In this document: in pieces, positions 31,290 through 42,756 of the stretch
Position numbering within the stretch: the stretch's first letter is position 1
Layout of the letters: each line of letters begins with the position of its first letter
Program-made: the position numbers and the translations under genes
NCBI GenBank assembly: GCA_012845835.1
Contig: JABAKD010000005.1
Span: forward strand, 3,445,075 to 3,509,074
Direction: 5' to 3'
DNA: 64,000 bases
From: Undaria pinnatifida
Taxonomy: Eukaryota; Sar; Phaeophyceae; Laminariales; Alariaceae
The notes under the pieces: generated by a model
The model's database searches: none
The model's input: only the letters and a program-made list of their open reading frames with translations
What the model was told of the DNA's origin: nothing

Positions 31290-32130
31290 ACATTTACATG
31301 AATATTTTTCCGTCCATCCGTGTGTGCTATCAACACAACTCGTGTCCAGGTACCAACCGCAGGCTTAGGACTCAACCCCCCCCCCCCCCCCCCTGCCCCC
31401 CTTCAAACGATCCCCACCGATTAACGCCTACACGGGAAACCTGAGATTAAGTGCGAAGCCGAAAAAATCGAAAACAATACTCGTAAGGAAACTTCCATCA
31501 CTTGTTCACCCACCTGTCCGTGACGTCAAAATGAAACTAGTAACGTCCAGGTATACAGACCACAGGCTTGACTCACGCCATCCCCCAAGCCCACCCCTTT
31601 TAAACGATCCCAACCGATTTTTGACGCCCATACGGCGACCTTGGGTCATGTGCGAAAAGCAGAGTTTCGGAAAAACAAGAAATACTTCGTCTGTCCATGC
31701 TATCAAATCGTTATCATTCGCGCCCAGGTACCAACTAGGCTAGACCCCCCCCCCCCCCCTCCCTCCCCCCTTCCCCCCCCGCCCCTCCCCTCAAACGATC
31801 CGAACCGATTGGCGCCGATGCGAGAACTGGAGTCAGTCGTATCTGAAGCCGACATCAGAAAAAAAAGAGAAAGAAAAACGAAATCCATCTACTGACCGTC
31901 GGCCCATCCTTCCGTGTTTTCAAATTGCAGTCACACCAGCCATGTTTGACCCCAAACGGTCTCAACTGAGTGGAATCCACACGACGGATACTGGGACCGT
32001 TCTTGAGGCGAAAACTGAAAAAAATAATAATAATAATAACTCTGGTAATTCGTCCAGCCATCCATCTGTCTGTACTCTCACGCCATAAGGGTACGAGTAC
32101 CGCAGCCATAAACCAATGTTGACCCCCCCC
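31290..32130 (+). repeat. Tandem spacer repeat S, about five units of 160-195 bp
   Basis: Units share CCATCCGTG, a variant of CGTCCAGGTACCAACCA, GGCTTGACCC, a C tract, TCAAACGATCCCAACCGATT, GACGCCCATACGGGAACT, GGGTCATGTG and an A-rich end. The C tract differs greatly in length between units (from absent to about 20). Lone units recur near 27150, 27300, 32850, 33930, 36070, 38700 and 38890. Confidence 0.75.
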
Positions 32131-32139
32131 CCCCCTCCC

Positions 32140-32850
32140 CCACTGAAACGGATGCGTGGTCAATGGTCATGACTGAGGCAAGCAACAAAGGAGTACGCCC
32201 CCCCCCAACCCCCCCCTTCCTTCCCTGAAGAAATAAACGACCCTTCGATCCTTCTCATGACTCCTTGATTGACCGCCCCCCCTACTAAAACCGATCGATG
32301 TACGCGAGAAAACAATCGCTTTACTACGAGACAAACGGTGGCCACACACCCTCAAAGAAGAAGGAGATAAGACAAGCAAAACATATTCTTATGTGTAATG
32401 TATATGGGAGAAGATAGCCGGAGCACCCAAATGTTGGAGGCGTCTCTATTAGGGGTAGGAACGGTGCTCCGTCTCGAAAGGGATGATTGGTCAATGAATG
32501 GTCAAACGAATAAGGCAAGCAGCTTCAAATGAATACCCCCTCCCCCTACCCATTCATTGCTGTCTCCGGAGTGGCCACACCAGAAAAGTAACCCATTGGC
32601 GCTGTCATCCATCAGCAAGAGAGTAGCCACAAGGTGCCGAAGTCCGTCTTACGAGCGGTTCTTGGAAAGATGCAAATCACCCTTCATGCGACTCGCCCCA
32701 CAACTCACGGCGCTTGGCGCTTGGTGCAAGCAACGTCTGCCTGGTTGGTGACAACCGGTCGTGCTCCGTCCCGGCATAGTAGGGATGCGAGCGTTTACGG
32801 TCATACGACTACTACGGCCATGCACAAACTGAGCACCCCCCCCCCCAACA
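32140..32850 (+). repeat. Repeat family D, two end modules and a right part
   Basis: The first end module is 32140-32220 (GGATGCGTGGTCAATGG, GGAGTACGCCCCCCCC). The second is 32430-32550 (GAGGCGTCTCTATTAGGGGT, GTCTCGAAAGGGATG). The right part, 32555-32845, matches the latter half of long copy 1 (CTCCGGAGTGGCCACACCAG, AAGTCCGTCTTACGAGCGGT). Confidence 0.7.
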
Positions 32851-33327
32851 TGATACGGGAACTGGGGTCATGTGTAAAGCAGAAGAAGTTCAAAAAAACA
32901 ATTCCGTCTATCCGTGTCATCGAATCACTTGCTACAGGAAGAACCAATCACCACTTTCAGGCTTGAGTCGAGGCTGCATTAATAGCGAGTTTCAGACTAA
33001 CTAACCTGATCCCTAGGGAAAAAACTATTTGCTTCCGAATCGTGACAGTTAGTACCGTGCTACGATAGGTAGGCTAAAGCACGCAGGGTGGTGGAATGGT
33101 GTCCGGGGGGGGGGAAGGCAACGCTGTTATCGCCGACAAGAACATTAACCCTAAGTCGAAACCGAACGTTGTGGATGGCGTGAACCGTGCTTGGATGCTT
33201 TGTTTGTTTGGCTTGTGCGTGTTGTCCTTTCGTGGATGCTGTGCTTTGGCCACGCACCACCCACCTAATTTTCTCGTCTAAATCTATCGTTACGCGTACC
33301 GCTTGAATCACACATACATACATAGCC
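32851..33327. other. Spacer repeat unit and intergenic sequence
   Basis: A degraded S unit at about 32850-32970. The remainder (33000-33327) has overlapping frames on both strands without motifs. Confidence 0.35.
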
Positions 33328-33643
33328 GGTCGCCCCGGTGGCGTATCAGGTTATCCTCGAGCCTGGTATAGGTCAGTTTCGTGAGTTCGAGCCCCGCCGA
33401 GTGCATACTCGTATAAATTCGTTGGGACTTTTTCTTGTGGACAAATTGACTTGCGGAAAGCGCGAGAGCGTGAGTTAGCAACCTTCGATGAACAATCGAC
33501 GAGCAGTGGGATTGCTGAACCCTATGCGCGATAAAAATTGAAGGCAAGAACCGGGGAGGAGAAGGGATGACACCTGTGACCACGGCTTGTCCAGAAGCTG
33601 GAAAAACAAAAGTGTGCTAAAAAAAAAAAAAAAAAAAAAAAAA
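33328..33643 (+). mobile_element. tRNA-derived SINE, copy 4
   Basis: Nearly identical to copies 1 and 3 over the whole body and ends in about 25 A's. Low divergence among the four copies indicates recent amplification. Confidence 0.88.
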
Positions 33644-33688
33644 CATTACATGTGTACAGGCGCGACCGTGTTACGGGAGCTATTATAA

Positions 33689-33895
33689 AAAATGAAAATA
33701 CACTCCAGCTGTGAGATCGAAGATTTCGTCGAAACTCATCTTTGCGAGCTGTGTGTGATACTCCGATCGCGCGCATTACGAGATATACAATATATATTTA
33801 ATACTCGCGATCGGAGTATCACACACGCAGCTTGCAAAGAAGATGAGTTTCGACAAAATCTTCGATCTCACAGCTGGACGGAGTGTATTCTCATT
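33689..33895. mobile_element. Short foldback element made of two B-family ends
   Basis: The left arm (33694-33778: ATACACTCCAGCTGTGAG to CTCCGATCGCGCG) and right arm (about 33803-33889: CGCGATCGGAGTATC to ACAGCTGGACGGAGTGTAT) are inverted copies with a 25-base AT-rich centre. The inverted similarity continues a few bases outward (AATGARAATACACTCC). This shows that the family-B end module behaves as a terminal inverted repeat. Confidence 0.8.
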
Positions 33896-33924
33896 TACAT
33901 AATAATATATTTATCTTGAAAGCA

Positions 33925-34329
33925 CCCCCCCCCACACACACACACCCTCTCAAATGATGCCAACCGATTGACGACCATACGGGAACTAAACCGCGGTTAC
34001 AACAACAGCAGTTGCAATGTGTGAGAGAGGAAGTTCGAAAAAACAAAAGAATAATTAATCCTTCTGTCCGCGTCCGTTCACAGCTATCTATCCGCGTCAT
34101 CAAACAGTACGTACGGTGGTATATATATGACAGGCGTCCCCGGTTGGTTCTATAGCAAACCCGGATACACGTCGCGACAGGAGGCAGCATCGTTCGGGCA
34201 CACATTTTTTTCGTCTGAACTACAATGATCTTCCTGCTTAATTAACCCAAAATCGTCGGGAAATGCCCCTTTTTTTACTTTTTTTTTTTTTTTTTTTTGT
34301 TCTTCAGCACTTTTTTTTGTTTTCTTACT
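33925..34329 (+). repeat. Lone S unit and T-rich lead into the 94-bp array
   Basis: About 33925-34110 carries CAAATGATGCCAACCGATTG, GACCATACGGGAACT and CGCGTCATCAAACAG. About 34240-34260 has CCCAAAATCGTCGGGAAAT, the internal word of transposon family F. Confidence 0.5.
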
Positions 34330-35370
34330 TACAATATAGGGGCTCCACTATTGATCCGCTCCCATGCCTCACGATGCGGGAGAGGTTCACCTTTTGGGGG
34401 GGGCTTGCTTCCGCTTCTTTTTTTGTTGTTTACAACCTTGGGGGCTCCCATTGACCTGTTCTCATGACTCATGCTGCGGGAGAGGTACACCTTTTTTTGG
34501 CGTGTTTTCTGCTTCTTTTTTTTTGTTCACAACCTAGGGCTCCCATTCATCTGTTCTCATGACTCATGTCGAGGGAAAGGTACACCTTTTGGGGGGCTTG
34601 CTTCCGCTTCTTTTTTTGTTGTTTAGAACCTTGGGGGCTCCCATTGACCTGTTCTCATGACTCATGCTGCGGGAGAGGTACACCTTTTTTTGGCGTGTTT
34701 TCTGCTTCTTTTTTTTTGTTCACAACCTAGGGCTCCCATTCATCTGTTCTCATGACTCATGTCGAGGGAAAGGTACACCTTTTTTTGGCGTGTTTTCTGC
34801 TTCTTTTTTTTATTCACAACCTAGAGTTCCCATTCATCTGTTCTCATGACTCATGCTGCGGGAGAGGTACACCTTTTTTTGGCGTGTTTTCTGCTTTTTT
34901 TTATTCACAACCTAGGGTTCCCATTCATCTGTTCTCATGACTCATGCTGCGGGAGAGATACACCTTTTTTTGGCGTGTTTCTGCTTCTTTGTTTTTGTTT
35001 GCAAGCTAGGGCTTCCATTGATCTGTTCTCATGACTCATGCTGCGGGAGAGGTACACCTTTTTTTGGCGTGTTTCTGCTTCTTTTTTTTGTTTGCAAACT
35101 AGGACTCCCATTGATCTGTTCTCATGACCCATGCTGCGGGAGAGGTACACCTTTCTTTGGCGTGCTTCTGCCTCTCTTTTTTATTGTTTGCAAGCTAGGG
35201 CTCCCATTGATCTGTTCTCATGATTCATGCTGCGGGAGAGGTACACCTTTTTTTGGCGTGCTTCTGCTTCTTTTTTTTTTGTCACAACCTAGATTTCCCA
35301 TTGATTTGTTCTCATGACTCGTACTGCGGTAGAGATACACTTTTTTTTGGCGTGTTTCTGGGGCTCCTAA
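34330..35370 (+). repeat. 94-bp tandem array, about 11 units
   Basis: Each unit reads CTCCCATTGATCTGTTCTC, ATGACTCATGCTGCGGGAGA, GGTACACCTTTTTTTGGCGT, then TTCTGCTTCTTTTTTTTG. The core CTGCGGGAGAGGTACACCTT is related to the terminal repeat of family F (TGCTACGATAGAGGTACAC). The unit length is close to but not always a multiple of three, so the leucine/phenylalanine/cysteine-rich frames that cross units are artefacts. Confidence 0.85.
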
Positions 35371-36064
35371 CCTATTGAGGAGCTCTATTTCAAAAAATGA
35401 TTTTGAAAGAAGAATGAGAAATGTACAAGTCCCGATCAACAATCCCACATCATAGTAGACATAAAAAAACATCCATACATATATACATACATCGCGAAAA
35501 AATAATGGAATTCCGACGATTTTTGGTTAAGGAGCGAGGTCATTCAAAAAAATATAAACGTAGCTCCCAAAAACGCAACCTCTATTATCGTAGAAGGCGT
35601 CTCAGTGTTTTGCTTCAGAGAGGTGCGGAACTCCTCAATCAAGTGGTTAGTGGCCTCATAAAAAAAAAAACAATGGTTGGTGGGTGCACGCACCCACCGT
35701 AGCATGTGTCCCTCTTGCAACTATTAAGGCCGATTGCCATACAGAACCCCGCGCGGGTGGGGGGCCTCTTTTTGTTGCAATTTTTTGTACAGGCCGAATT
35801 TTTGCGAGAGCACCAGTTCTTCACCGCGAAATTCGATGCAAAGTAGACGAGTACTAAAATCTGAAAGTCGGGAATGCTGAATGGACCCTATCTATGTGCG
35901 ATAGAAATGAAGGCACGTTCCGGGAGGGGGGGGGGGGGGAGACGCGTGACCATGGCTTTGTCCCAGAAGATCACTGAGAGTAAACACTTTTGCTACGGGT
36001 TGAGCTCCGGAAAGAAAAAACGATGATAAAATAATTAAATATGAATATATACGAAGGATTGGCA
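35371..36064. other. Family-F derived sequence, no gene
   Basis: GAGGAGCTCTATTTC and AACCTCTATTATCGTAGAAGG (about 35575-35600) are pieces of family F's right end, so the array above probably grew inside an F element. A G run at about 35925-35940. Confidence 0.45.
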
Positions 36065-36480
36065 TGTATACACGCCACCAACCAGGCTTCTTGATTTTAT
36101 CCCCCTTCCCTCCCCCCAGCCCACATAAAATTCCTAACCAGTTTACGCCCATTAGTTTTTCGGGATCATCATGTGTGAATCGGAAATCCAAAAAAAAAAA
36201 AAAATGTTTCTTCCATTTTGCCCCTCCCATCGTCCGCGATACCGAATCACCCACAGAGTCATCCCTCGCTAGGGATGCAGCAAGCAAAAATCTAAGAAAT
36301 TTCTGAGCTCTCCTAACATGAGGAGCTAGCTGAATAGCTCACCCGAAACATGACTTCGACGGCGTTATTCGTTCGCGCAAAAATTCGACCAACACCCCTA
36401 TGCGCGGGTCCTAAAACAAATATGCCCGTCTCCGACTTACCGGTAGTTCCTTTTGCGCTCAAGCAGCTCACTGTAATGGA
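36065..36480 (+). repeat. S unit followed by repeat J
   Basis: 36065-36230 is an S unit (CCAACCAGGCTTCTTGATTT, CAGTTTACGCCCATTAG). 36230-36480 (GAGTCATCCCTCGCTAGGGA, ACATGACTTCGACGGCGTT, CGCAAAAATTCGACCAACA) matches 45195-45580 in order. Confidence 0.55.
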
Positions 36481-36748
36481 GTGCCTTCCGAAGAAGGATA
36501 GTTTATAGTGTGAACTCTGTCATAGGGTTTTACATCTGGCAAGGAGGCGTTTTAGCCTCACTATTACGGGGTGTGGGGGACTCTATAGCCTCATTTTCGT
36601 TTGTTTCGAATAGCCGCATCTTCGATCCCCTTTCCAATTCTGGATATTTTTTTTTGGCATCCTTTGATTGCCAGGTGATCTGCATCTTTCGACTATTCAG
36701 GGTGGCCTAATGTAATGGAGTGCCTTCCGTAGAAGGATAGTTTATAGA
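36473..36748 (+). mobile_element. Possible third TRIM-like element
   Basis: Direct repeats of about 36 bp start TGTAATGGAGTGCCTTCC at 36473 and 36710. The segment before the right repeat (AGCCGCATCTTCGAT, then ATTCAGGGTGGCCTAATG) parallels the pre-LTR segment of TRIM T2 (GAGCCGCATCTTCGACTC, then CATCAGGGTGGGCTAGTG at 52080-52178). No target duplication was identified. Confidence 0.4.
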
Positions 36749-37154
36749 TCCGAGGTGAAACCATGTCAAAGTTTGAGGTGAGACCACGTGATATTAGATG
36801 GCACACTCACGTCAAGGCCATCATAGATGGGCGGTAATGTAGGTGACGATGATGGGACAAGCAGGACGCCCCTCATGTAACTACCCTGCATTACCCCGCA
36901 CTACCGTGCCCTACCCTACTTAGCCCTGTTATGTCTGTCTATTAGCATTATATGTAGTGAAATAATGCCTAAAAGCTTTGAGTTTATCCCGCGAGCCATG
37001 AGGAGAGACCAACCAAAGACACCGGAACTTATGAGGGGCACGCTTCCCAACACCGATCAACCACGCATGCCCCACTCGGAGTACCATCACATCAACCGTA
37101 ACATTACCAGAAACACTACTGGGTCAAAAAAGTGCACCCCCCCCCCCCCTCAAA
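36749..37154. other. Intergenic, nothing recognised
   Basis: Short CCCTACC/CCCTGC patches at 36880-36930; otherwise nothing. Confidence 0.3.
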
Positions 37155-37745
37155 CAAAATAAAATATATACAATATTTGGCCTCGGTTGGCACTGAGGAT
37201 GTAAAACGTTGTATGTATATTGGGGTTGGCGTTGGTTGGCACCCACGCTATAAAACATGCCAGTCACTGCGTGAGCTAGACAACCAGGGTGTACCGTTTT
37301 TGTTGAGTTTTTCTTTCGGGGGGGGGGGTCACCGTGACGGTTATCGAGTTAGATCATATTGTGTAGGGTGGGGAACCCTAACTCCGCACAAGGGGAATGA
37401 TCGCATCACGTTGTGTGAACATGGTAAGGCACCCACGAGGCAGTTGCACAGTAGTGCCCATCGCTGTCTCTGGAGTGACCACACCACAAAGCAAAGTATA
37501 ACTCGTTGGTTCTGTCATCCATAAGCAAAAAGAAAGTACGCTCAAGGCGCCGAAGTCCGTCTTACGAGCGATTCTTGGAAGGACGCAGTTCACCCTTCAT
37601 GCGACTCGCCGAACACCGCACGGCGCTTCGCGCTTGGGGCAAGCAGTGTCTGCCTGGTTGGCGAAATCCCGACGTGCTCCATCCCGGCATAGTAGGGATG
37701 CGAGGGTCTATGGTCATACGACTGCGGCCATGCACAAACTGAGTA
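37155..37745 (+). repeat. Repeat family D, right part, copy 2
   Basis: Same order as 26165-26760, from ACAATATTTGGCCTCGGTTG to GGGATGCGAGGGTCTATGGT and CACAAACTGAGTAC. A C tract precedes it, and a G run lies within at 37317-37328. Confidence 0.75.
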
Positions 37746-37825
37746 CACCACGCCTACCGTTGGATGACTCCACAGCAGTACCAGTCGCCACGGGTTTAGC
37801 GTCGTCGGCTGGCAAAAGGACGCGG

Positions 37826-38460
37826 TAAATCACGGTCAAAAACATCACCCCTCTCGCCACAAGAGCTAGACAACCACGGTACCGCCTCGAGTGCTTTCTT
37901 ATTCTCTTTTCTTTTTCTCGTTTTTTTTTTCTTCATGTTTTGGCGGTAACCGAGACGGTGGTCGAGTTACCGTACGAAGCGGATCTTGTTCCAAGCCGGG
38001 GTGGAAAAACTTCACTCCGCGCAAGGGAGATGACTTCACGTGGTGTGTGTAACACCCCCACTCGGCAGTTACGCAGAACAACCGTCATCGCTGATTCCCG
38101 GAAGAGGCCGCGCCAGAAAACAAACGAATTCATTCGAACGAAGCTGCCAGCCGATGTGCAAGAAAACGAACAAAAGGATCCCCATTCGAAGCTGTCCGCC
38201 GATGTGCAAGAAAGTACGTGCACAGGGTGACTGTGCACAGGGTGCGGAAATCCGCCTGACAAGTGGTTCTTGGCAGGGGCCAGCTCACTGTTCAAGCGAC
38301 GCGCCGAACACCTTACGGCGCTTCGCTCCTGGTGCATGCGATTTCTTCCTGGTCGATCGAAACCCGACCTGATCCGCCTCGGCGTTGTAAGGATGCAAGG
38401 GTCTCTACGGTCACAAGACTGCGGCTATCCATTAAACGAGTACACCCCCCCCCCCCCCCG
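37826..38460 (+). repeat. Repeat family D, right part, copy 3
   Basis: A more diverged copy in tandem with the previous one: CACAAGAGCTAGACAACCAC, GAGACGGTGGTCGAGTTACC, CGCGCAAGGGAGATGACTTC, CGCCGAACACCTTACGGCGC. It ends in GAGTACACCCCCCCC. It includes an internal duplication (GAAGCTGYCMGCCGATGTGC twice). Confidence 0.7.
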
Positions 38461-39537
38461 CGCCCTCAAATGAGTGCATGCACGTTGAGTGGGGGGGTGA
38501 GAGGAGTGCCTGCTACATGATCCAGAATCTGAGCTGCGAAAGGGCAGGGAGATGGAGAAACAAGCTAGCACATAGGCAACGGGAAAAACTAAAAAAAAGA
38601 AACAATTTCGACGTTGACGCCCAAACGGGAACGGGGGGGCTTTCCAAAGCGGAAGCGGAACAAACAATAAACTTTTTGTCTGTCAGTGTACGCGTCCACG
38701 CTATCAAACCACTCATGGTATGATACCCGTCACCGACCACGCTTGACTCACGCATTCTCCTCCCCCCACCCACCCCCCCCCGCAACCCCCTTGAAGGCGA
38801 TCCCAACCGATTGGCGCTCACACGGGAACTAGGGTCTTGTGTGAAGCGAAAAGAAGTTCGAAAATATATATTTTGCATGCGCCTATGCTATCAAATCACC
38901 CGCGCCTAGGTGCCAACCAGTCTTAACTTACCCTCCCTCCCCCCCCCGCACAAACGACGCCCATTAGTGCAATATACCTAAACCATGAGATTGTCATCAT
39001 CGTGAAAAGTGCAACATTTTTTCTCAACATATACATTTTTTCTCAACATTATAAGTACAGTACGGGCCGGGCCGTCCATGAAATACTACAGTAGGAAACG
39101 CTCATTGTTGCTTCGACCTCAGCCCCCATGTCATCTTCGTGTGCCGAAACTAGCAGTGTTTTCTTATTATGGGCGTTTTTCTTGCATGATTCGCTTCGAA
39201 TACAGTTTCTGCTGCTCGATGGCATACATGTTTCCTTTTCCGCCCCGTTTCTTCGTATCTCCGGAGCATTTTACTCGCCGTTTCATACGCCAAATTTCTT
39301 GGTAAATGCCTGGAAAAAATGAAACTCGATTTCTTATTCGAGTTATTTGAGTTCGAGTATATGAGGGTTGCTTAATATTGGGGGGGCGTTAGTGTATCGG
39401 GGTGGCATATGAAGCTCCTCAAGCGAGAATCCTCAGGGAATAGAGGCGCAAGCCTACCGTAGCATGCTTCCAAAGACAAAGGCTAAGGTATTAGTAGAGG
39501 GGATGTTACGACGGTGCTATGGTTATGATGATGTTAT
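38461..39537. other. S units and intergenic sequence
   Basis: S units lie at about 38690-38860 and 38890-38960 (CCCAACCGATTGGCGCTCAC, CTAGGTGCCAACCAGTC). 39000-39480 has no recognised content. The last 40 bases (ATGATGATGTTAT) are the left part of the ATG minisatellite split by the copia element. Confidence 0.45.
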
Positions 39538-39973
39538 TGTTATGGAAATGTTAGCACATAGCCATTATGAGTCAATGTCCAGTAGCACTGCTCTTGTGCA
39601 TCGTAGATATCATGTGTCGGTTCGAGTGTAGCGTACGTATGTGTGCGGAGGAATTACTTCCGTAGGATTCTCCGCTTGATATCCAGGTAGTTCACTCTCT
39701 CATGTGGCTCTCTCTTGTAGATATTTCCGGATCATAGCTGTCCTGGTCATCTCTGAGAAGCAGCCGTCGTCTGGGCTCCTGCAACTCTGCGGTTTATATC
39801 TGTGTGTATTGGCCAAACTAAGCGCCACCGTTGTAATATTCAACATCTTCTCTACATCTCGGAAGCACTTCGTCTTCCAGGCTATCCTCTCGCACCGTGT
39901 CATCACCTCGACTAACGTCGACGGCACAGCCTCTCAAACCACCGTGCCAGGGTATCACACATTATCAATGACA
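39538..39973 (+). repeat. Left LTR of the copia element
   Basis: 436 bp, TGTTATG to TGACA. Contains the polypurine-free region TTCGAGTGTAGCGTACGTATG shared with the right LTR. Confidence 0.88.
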
Positions 39974-40997
39974 GGTTACGAAGCCTCGTGTGTGTGAATG
40001 GGGGCCTGCGGCGATTGCGCGTCTACTGCTGTCGCCGAATGCTGTGGAGAGCACACCCGTCCTCCAGGATTTGGATATTTTTGGATCCTCCAGGATTTGG
40101 ATATTTTGAGATATTTTTCCGCGGGGGGCTACTGCCGGAGTCTGCTTTCTGCTGGAGGCCACACTGAGTCAACCCGCTTGCTTACTGGGCCCGGACTGAT
40201 CACCTGGGCTCTCGGTTGCACTTTCGGTACGCTACTGTTTGTGTAAAGCATTCGGAAGCACAACTTCTAGGCGTTGGTTTCGGTCGGCGAATAGGTTGTG
40301 CCGGTTGTTAGTTCTGCGCGCGGCGCACCGTTCTCGGTGTTCTTTGTGTCTGTAACTGGCGACCGAAATCGCATGCGCGTGGTTCTCTCGCGAGGCGTAG
40401 TCTATCCAAGATATCTCCCACGTACCGAGTTGCCGGCTTGGTAGCGTGTGTAGGCTGAGGATACGACTGCTAGCTGGTAGCCGCCTGCTGCTGCCGCTAC
40501 ACCTACGTGACCCGCTCACTTAAATTTGCCTGCGCGTTGTAGTATACGCGAGGTAGGTCTGTCCAAGATATCTTCCTCGTGCTGGCTTTTTGATCGGGGC
40601 GTGTGTAGGCTGAGGATCTGGCCAGGCCTGTTTACATCCGTGCAGCAGCCTAAAGTCTACGCTGCGAGACACGTAGCAAGTCTCAGCAGTGCATCTGACT
40701 CGTGTACCTGCAGGACGAGGCCGGAGCTGGCTACTCCGTCGTCTCAACACCGCAGTTTCACCACCTGCGGTTGGTCATAAGCTGCGCTCGACGGGGCGCA
40801 GTGGTCTGGGCGGACGCTGGATAGCTAACGCCGGACGTGGGTCGTGAGCTACGGAGCTGCGACCTGAACTAAGCCTACCCATGTGTAGCATTGCACCATA
40901 CCCTTCTTAGGCGCGCCGACCCTTTTCAGGCTCTCGGAGCGTCGTACGTGTGCCGAAAACCTGACCGCGCCCGGGAGTGTGACCCTGGCTTTTAGGG

Positions 40998-42443
40998 ATG
41001 GCGGAATCATCGAGCTCCAGGTTCCACCGCATGCTGGACGCCGTTGGGACCATTTCGGAGCAGGAGAGTTTTCGCGTGTGGAAGACAAAACTCCGGAACG
41101 CAGTCAACCTCTTCGCGCCGGATCTTAAGCCCATCCTAGCCGGGGCCGACAGCCCTGCGGAATCTGAGCTGGACGAGGGAGATAGGGCCAAGTGGGACCA
41201 GGCTAACAGTCGCCTGTTCTCCCTCCTCTTCTTTGTCACCTCCGGGTCTGCGCACGCCACCGTCCTTACTCACGAAGAGGCGGCGGATGGAACGGCGGCC
41301 TGGAAGGCCCTCAACGAGCGTTTCGACGCTCACACCCAGGAAGCTCGGCGTGCGTGTCACAGAGAGCTTTTCGGCCTTCGGCACCTGGCGGGCGGGGATC
41401 CCATCGATTTCTTCACCAAAGGAATGGATCTCAAGATTCGCCTCCAGGGCCTGGGGGAGGAGGTCTCCAAGGAGGTCTACCTAGACATCATGCTCTCGGG
41501 CCTGACGAAGGCCCCGGAGTTTAAGTTCATCCGTGAGATGCACTACCATGAGGAATTCACGTCCGTTGACCGTCTCCAGGAGACGGTCAACCGCTTCTAC
41601 GTGGACCAGCGGTCGCGCAACGTGTCGGGGCCCGTGGTCTCGGGCCGGGGGGTCGCGATGGCGGCGTTCTCATCCGACCAGTGCCATCGATGCAAGGCGT
41701 ACGGGAATTTCCAGCGTGACTGCCCCCAAAAAGTGCAGAAGAACCGTCCGAAGCCGGGGAAGAACAAGTGGAAGAACAAGCGCGGCGGTGGTGGGGGAAG
41801 TGCTCAGCCGAAATGGTGCTCCTACCACAACACCACCACGCACGGCGATGCTGAGTGTCAGAAACAGCAGGAGCTTCGAACGAACAAGCAGAAGGAGCTC
41901 CAAGGCTTGGTTGATAACCTGGCGCTGCTGCATTCTGCTGGTCAGGTCAACCCGCCCAACACCGGGAGCGCTCGCTTGGCGCAATCGACTCCGGCGACGG
42001 CGCCGCAGGCTCCCGCTGAGCCGACTTCGTTCGGGCTCTCCTTCAGCGCCCAACGCGCTCCATCGGCTGCGGCAACTTCGTCTTCTGCATTTTCCCAGAC
42101 GCCTCCGGCGACGTCTGCCGCCACTCCGGCGGCACCTTCATCTATCTCCTCAGAGTCGCCTGCACAGGACCACCGCTTGCCTTCAGGGTTTTTTGGTGCG
42201 TTCATAGCGACTTTTGCGAAGATGTCGCTGGCTCCTTTTCGCTCAAACGGGTCGTGCATCCGGATGGTTGTGGACAGCGGAAGGATCTCCATTCACTACA
42301 TCCCGACCGACATCAATCCTGCCGACATCGGCACAAAGCACCTGAACATGCATCGCTTCAGGAACCTGCTGGACATCATCAGCAACTTCAACGTGAACGA
42401 CTTCATCACCAGCCAGTTCATCATTAACAGCCAGTTCAATTAG
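40998..42443 (+). CDS. Copia Gag-like frame with RNase H tail (fossil element)
   Basis: 481 residues from ATG 40998. The N-terminal two hundred residues resemble the Gag region of copia elements (UBN2-like: FRVWKTKLRNAVNLF, then FSLLFFVTSGSAHATVL, KALNERFDAHT). A zinc-knuckle-like CHRCKAYGNFQRDC follows near residue 232, then a basic KKNRPKPGKNKWKNK stretch and a long Ser/Ala/Pro-rich linker. The last 60 residues (IHYIPTDINPADIGTKHL) match the end of copia RNase H. The internal sequence upstream, 39974-40997, is the untranslated leader region. Part of a broken element; no host function is implied. Confidence 0.85.
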   Translation: MAESSSSRFHRMLDAVGTISEQESFRVWKTKLRNAVNLFAPDLKPILAGADSPAESELDEGDRAKWDQANSRLFSLLFFVTSGSAHATVLTHEEAADGTAAWKALNERFDAHTQEARRACHRELFGLRHLAGGDPIDFFTKGMDLKIRLQGLGEEVSKEVYLDIMLSGLTKAPEFKFIREMHYHEEFTSVDRLQETVNRFYVDQRSRNVSGPVVSGRGVAMAAFSSDQCHRCKAYGNFQRDCPQKVQKNRPKPGKNKWKNKRGGGGGSAQPKWCSYHNTTTHGDAECQKQQELRTNKQKELQGLVDNLALLHSAGQVNPPNTGSARLAQSTPATAPQAPAEPTSFGLSFSAQRAPSAAATSSSAFSQTPPATSAATPAAPSSISSESPAQDHRLPSGFFGAFIATFAKMSLAPFRSNGSCIRMVVDSGRISIHYIPTDINPADIGTKHLNMHRFRNLLDIISNFNVNDFITSQFIINSQFN

Positions 42444-42756
42444 TCGTGTTATATGTTTGTGTGTTTGTTGTGAATTTGTTCTTTTTGTGCGAATCAACTT
42501 GCTCTTTCTGTAATCAACATTCGGCCTCGCACTATCACTGGTTGAACGAGCCATGTAGGATTGGAAATCATGGTAGTCTGGTTTGTGCAGTAGCAGGTAC
42601 TCTACTCTTTAGCAAGCGCATGAATGTACTGTTGCACGTATAGGACTGAAACATCACGTGGTACTTTAGTGGTTGAAACGCATGAAACGAAAATACTTGC
42701 TTGAATTAATCATCATTGGTTTGGTACGAGTTAGAGCAACTTCCATTGAGGGGAAG

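Noticed and set aside
34752-35317. Repetitive Leu/Phe/Cys proteins (CKLGLPLICSHDSCCGRG repeats)
   Set aside because: Direct by-product of the 94-bp array; the frame is not maintained over all units and there is no start context.
36473-36748. Confident third TRIM
   Set aside because: Only about 36 bp of direct repeat, no TG...CA ends and no target duplication; kept as low-confidence only.
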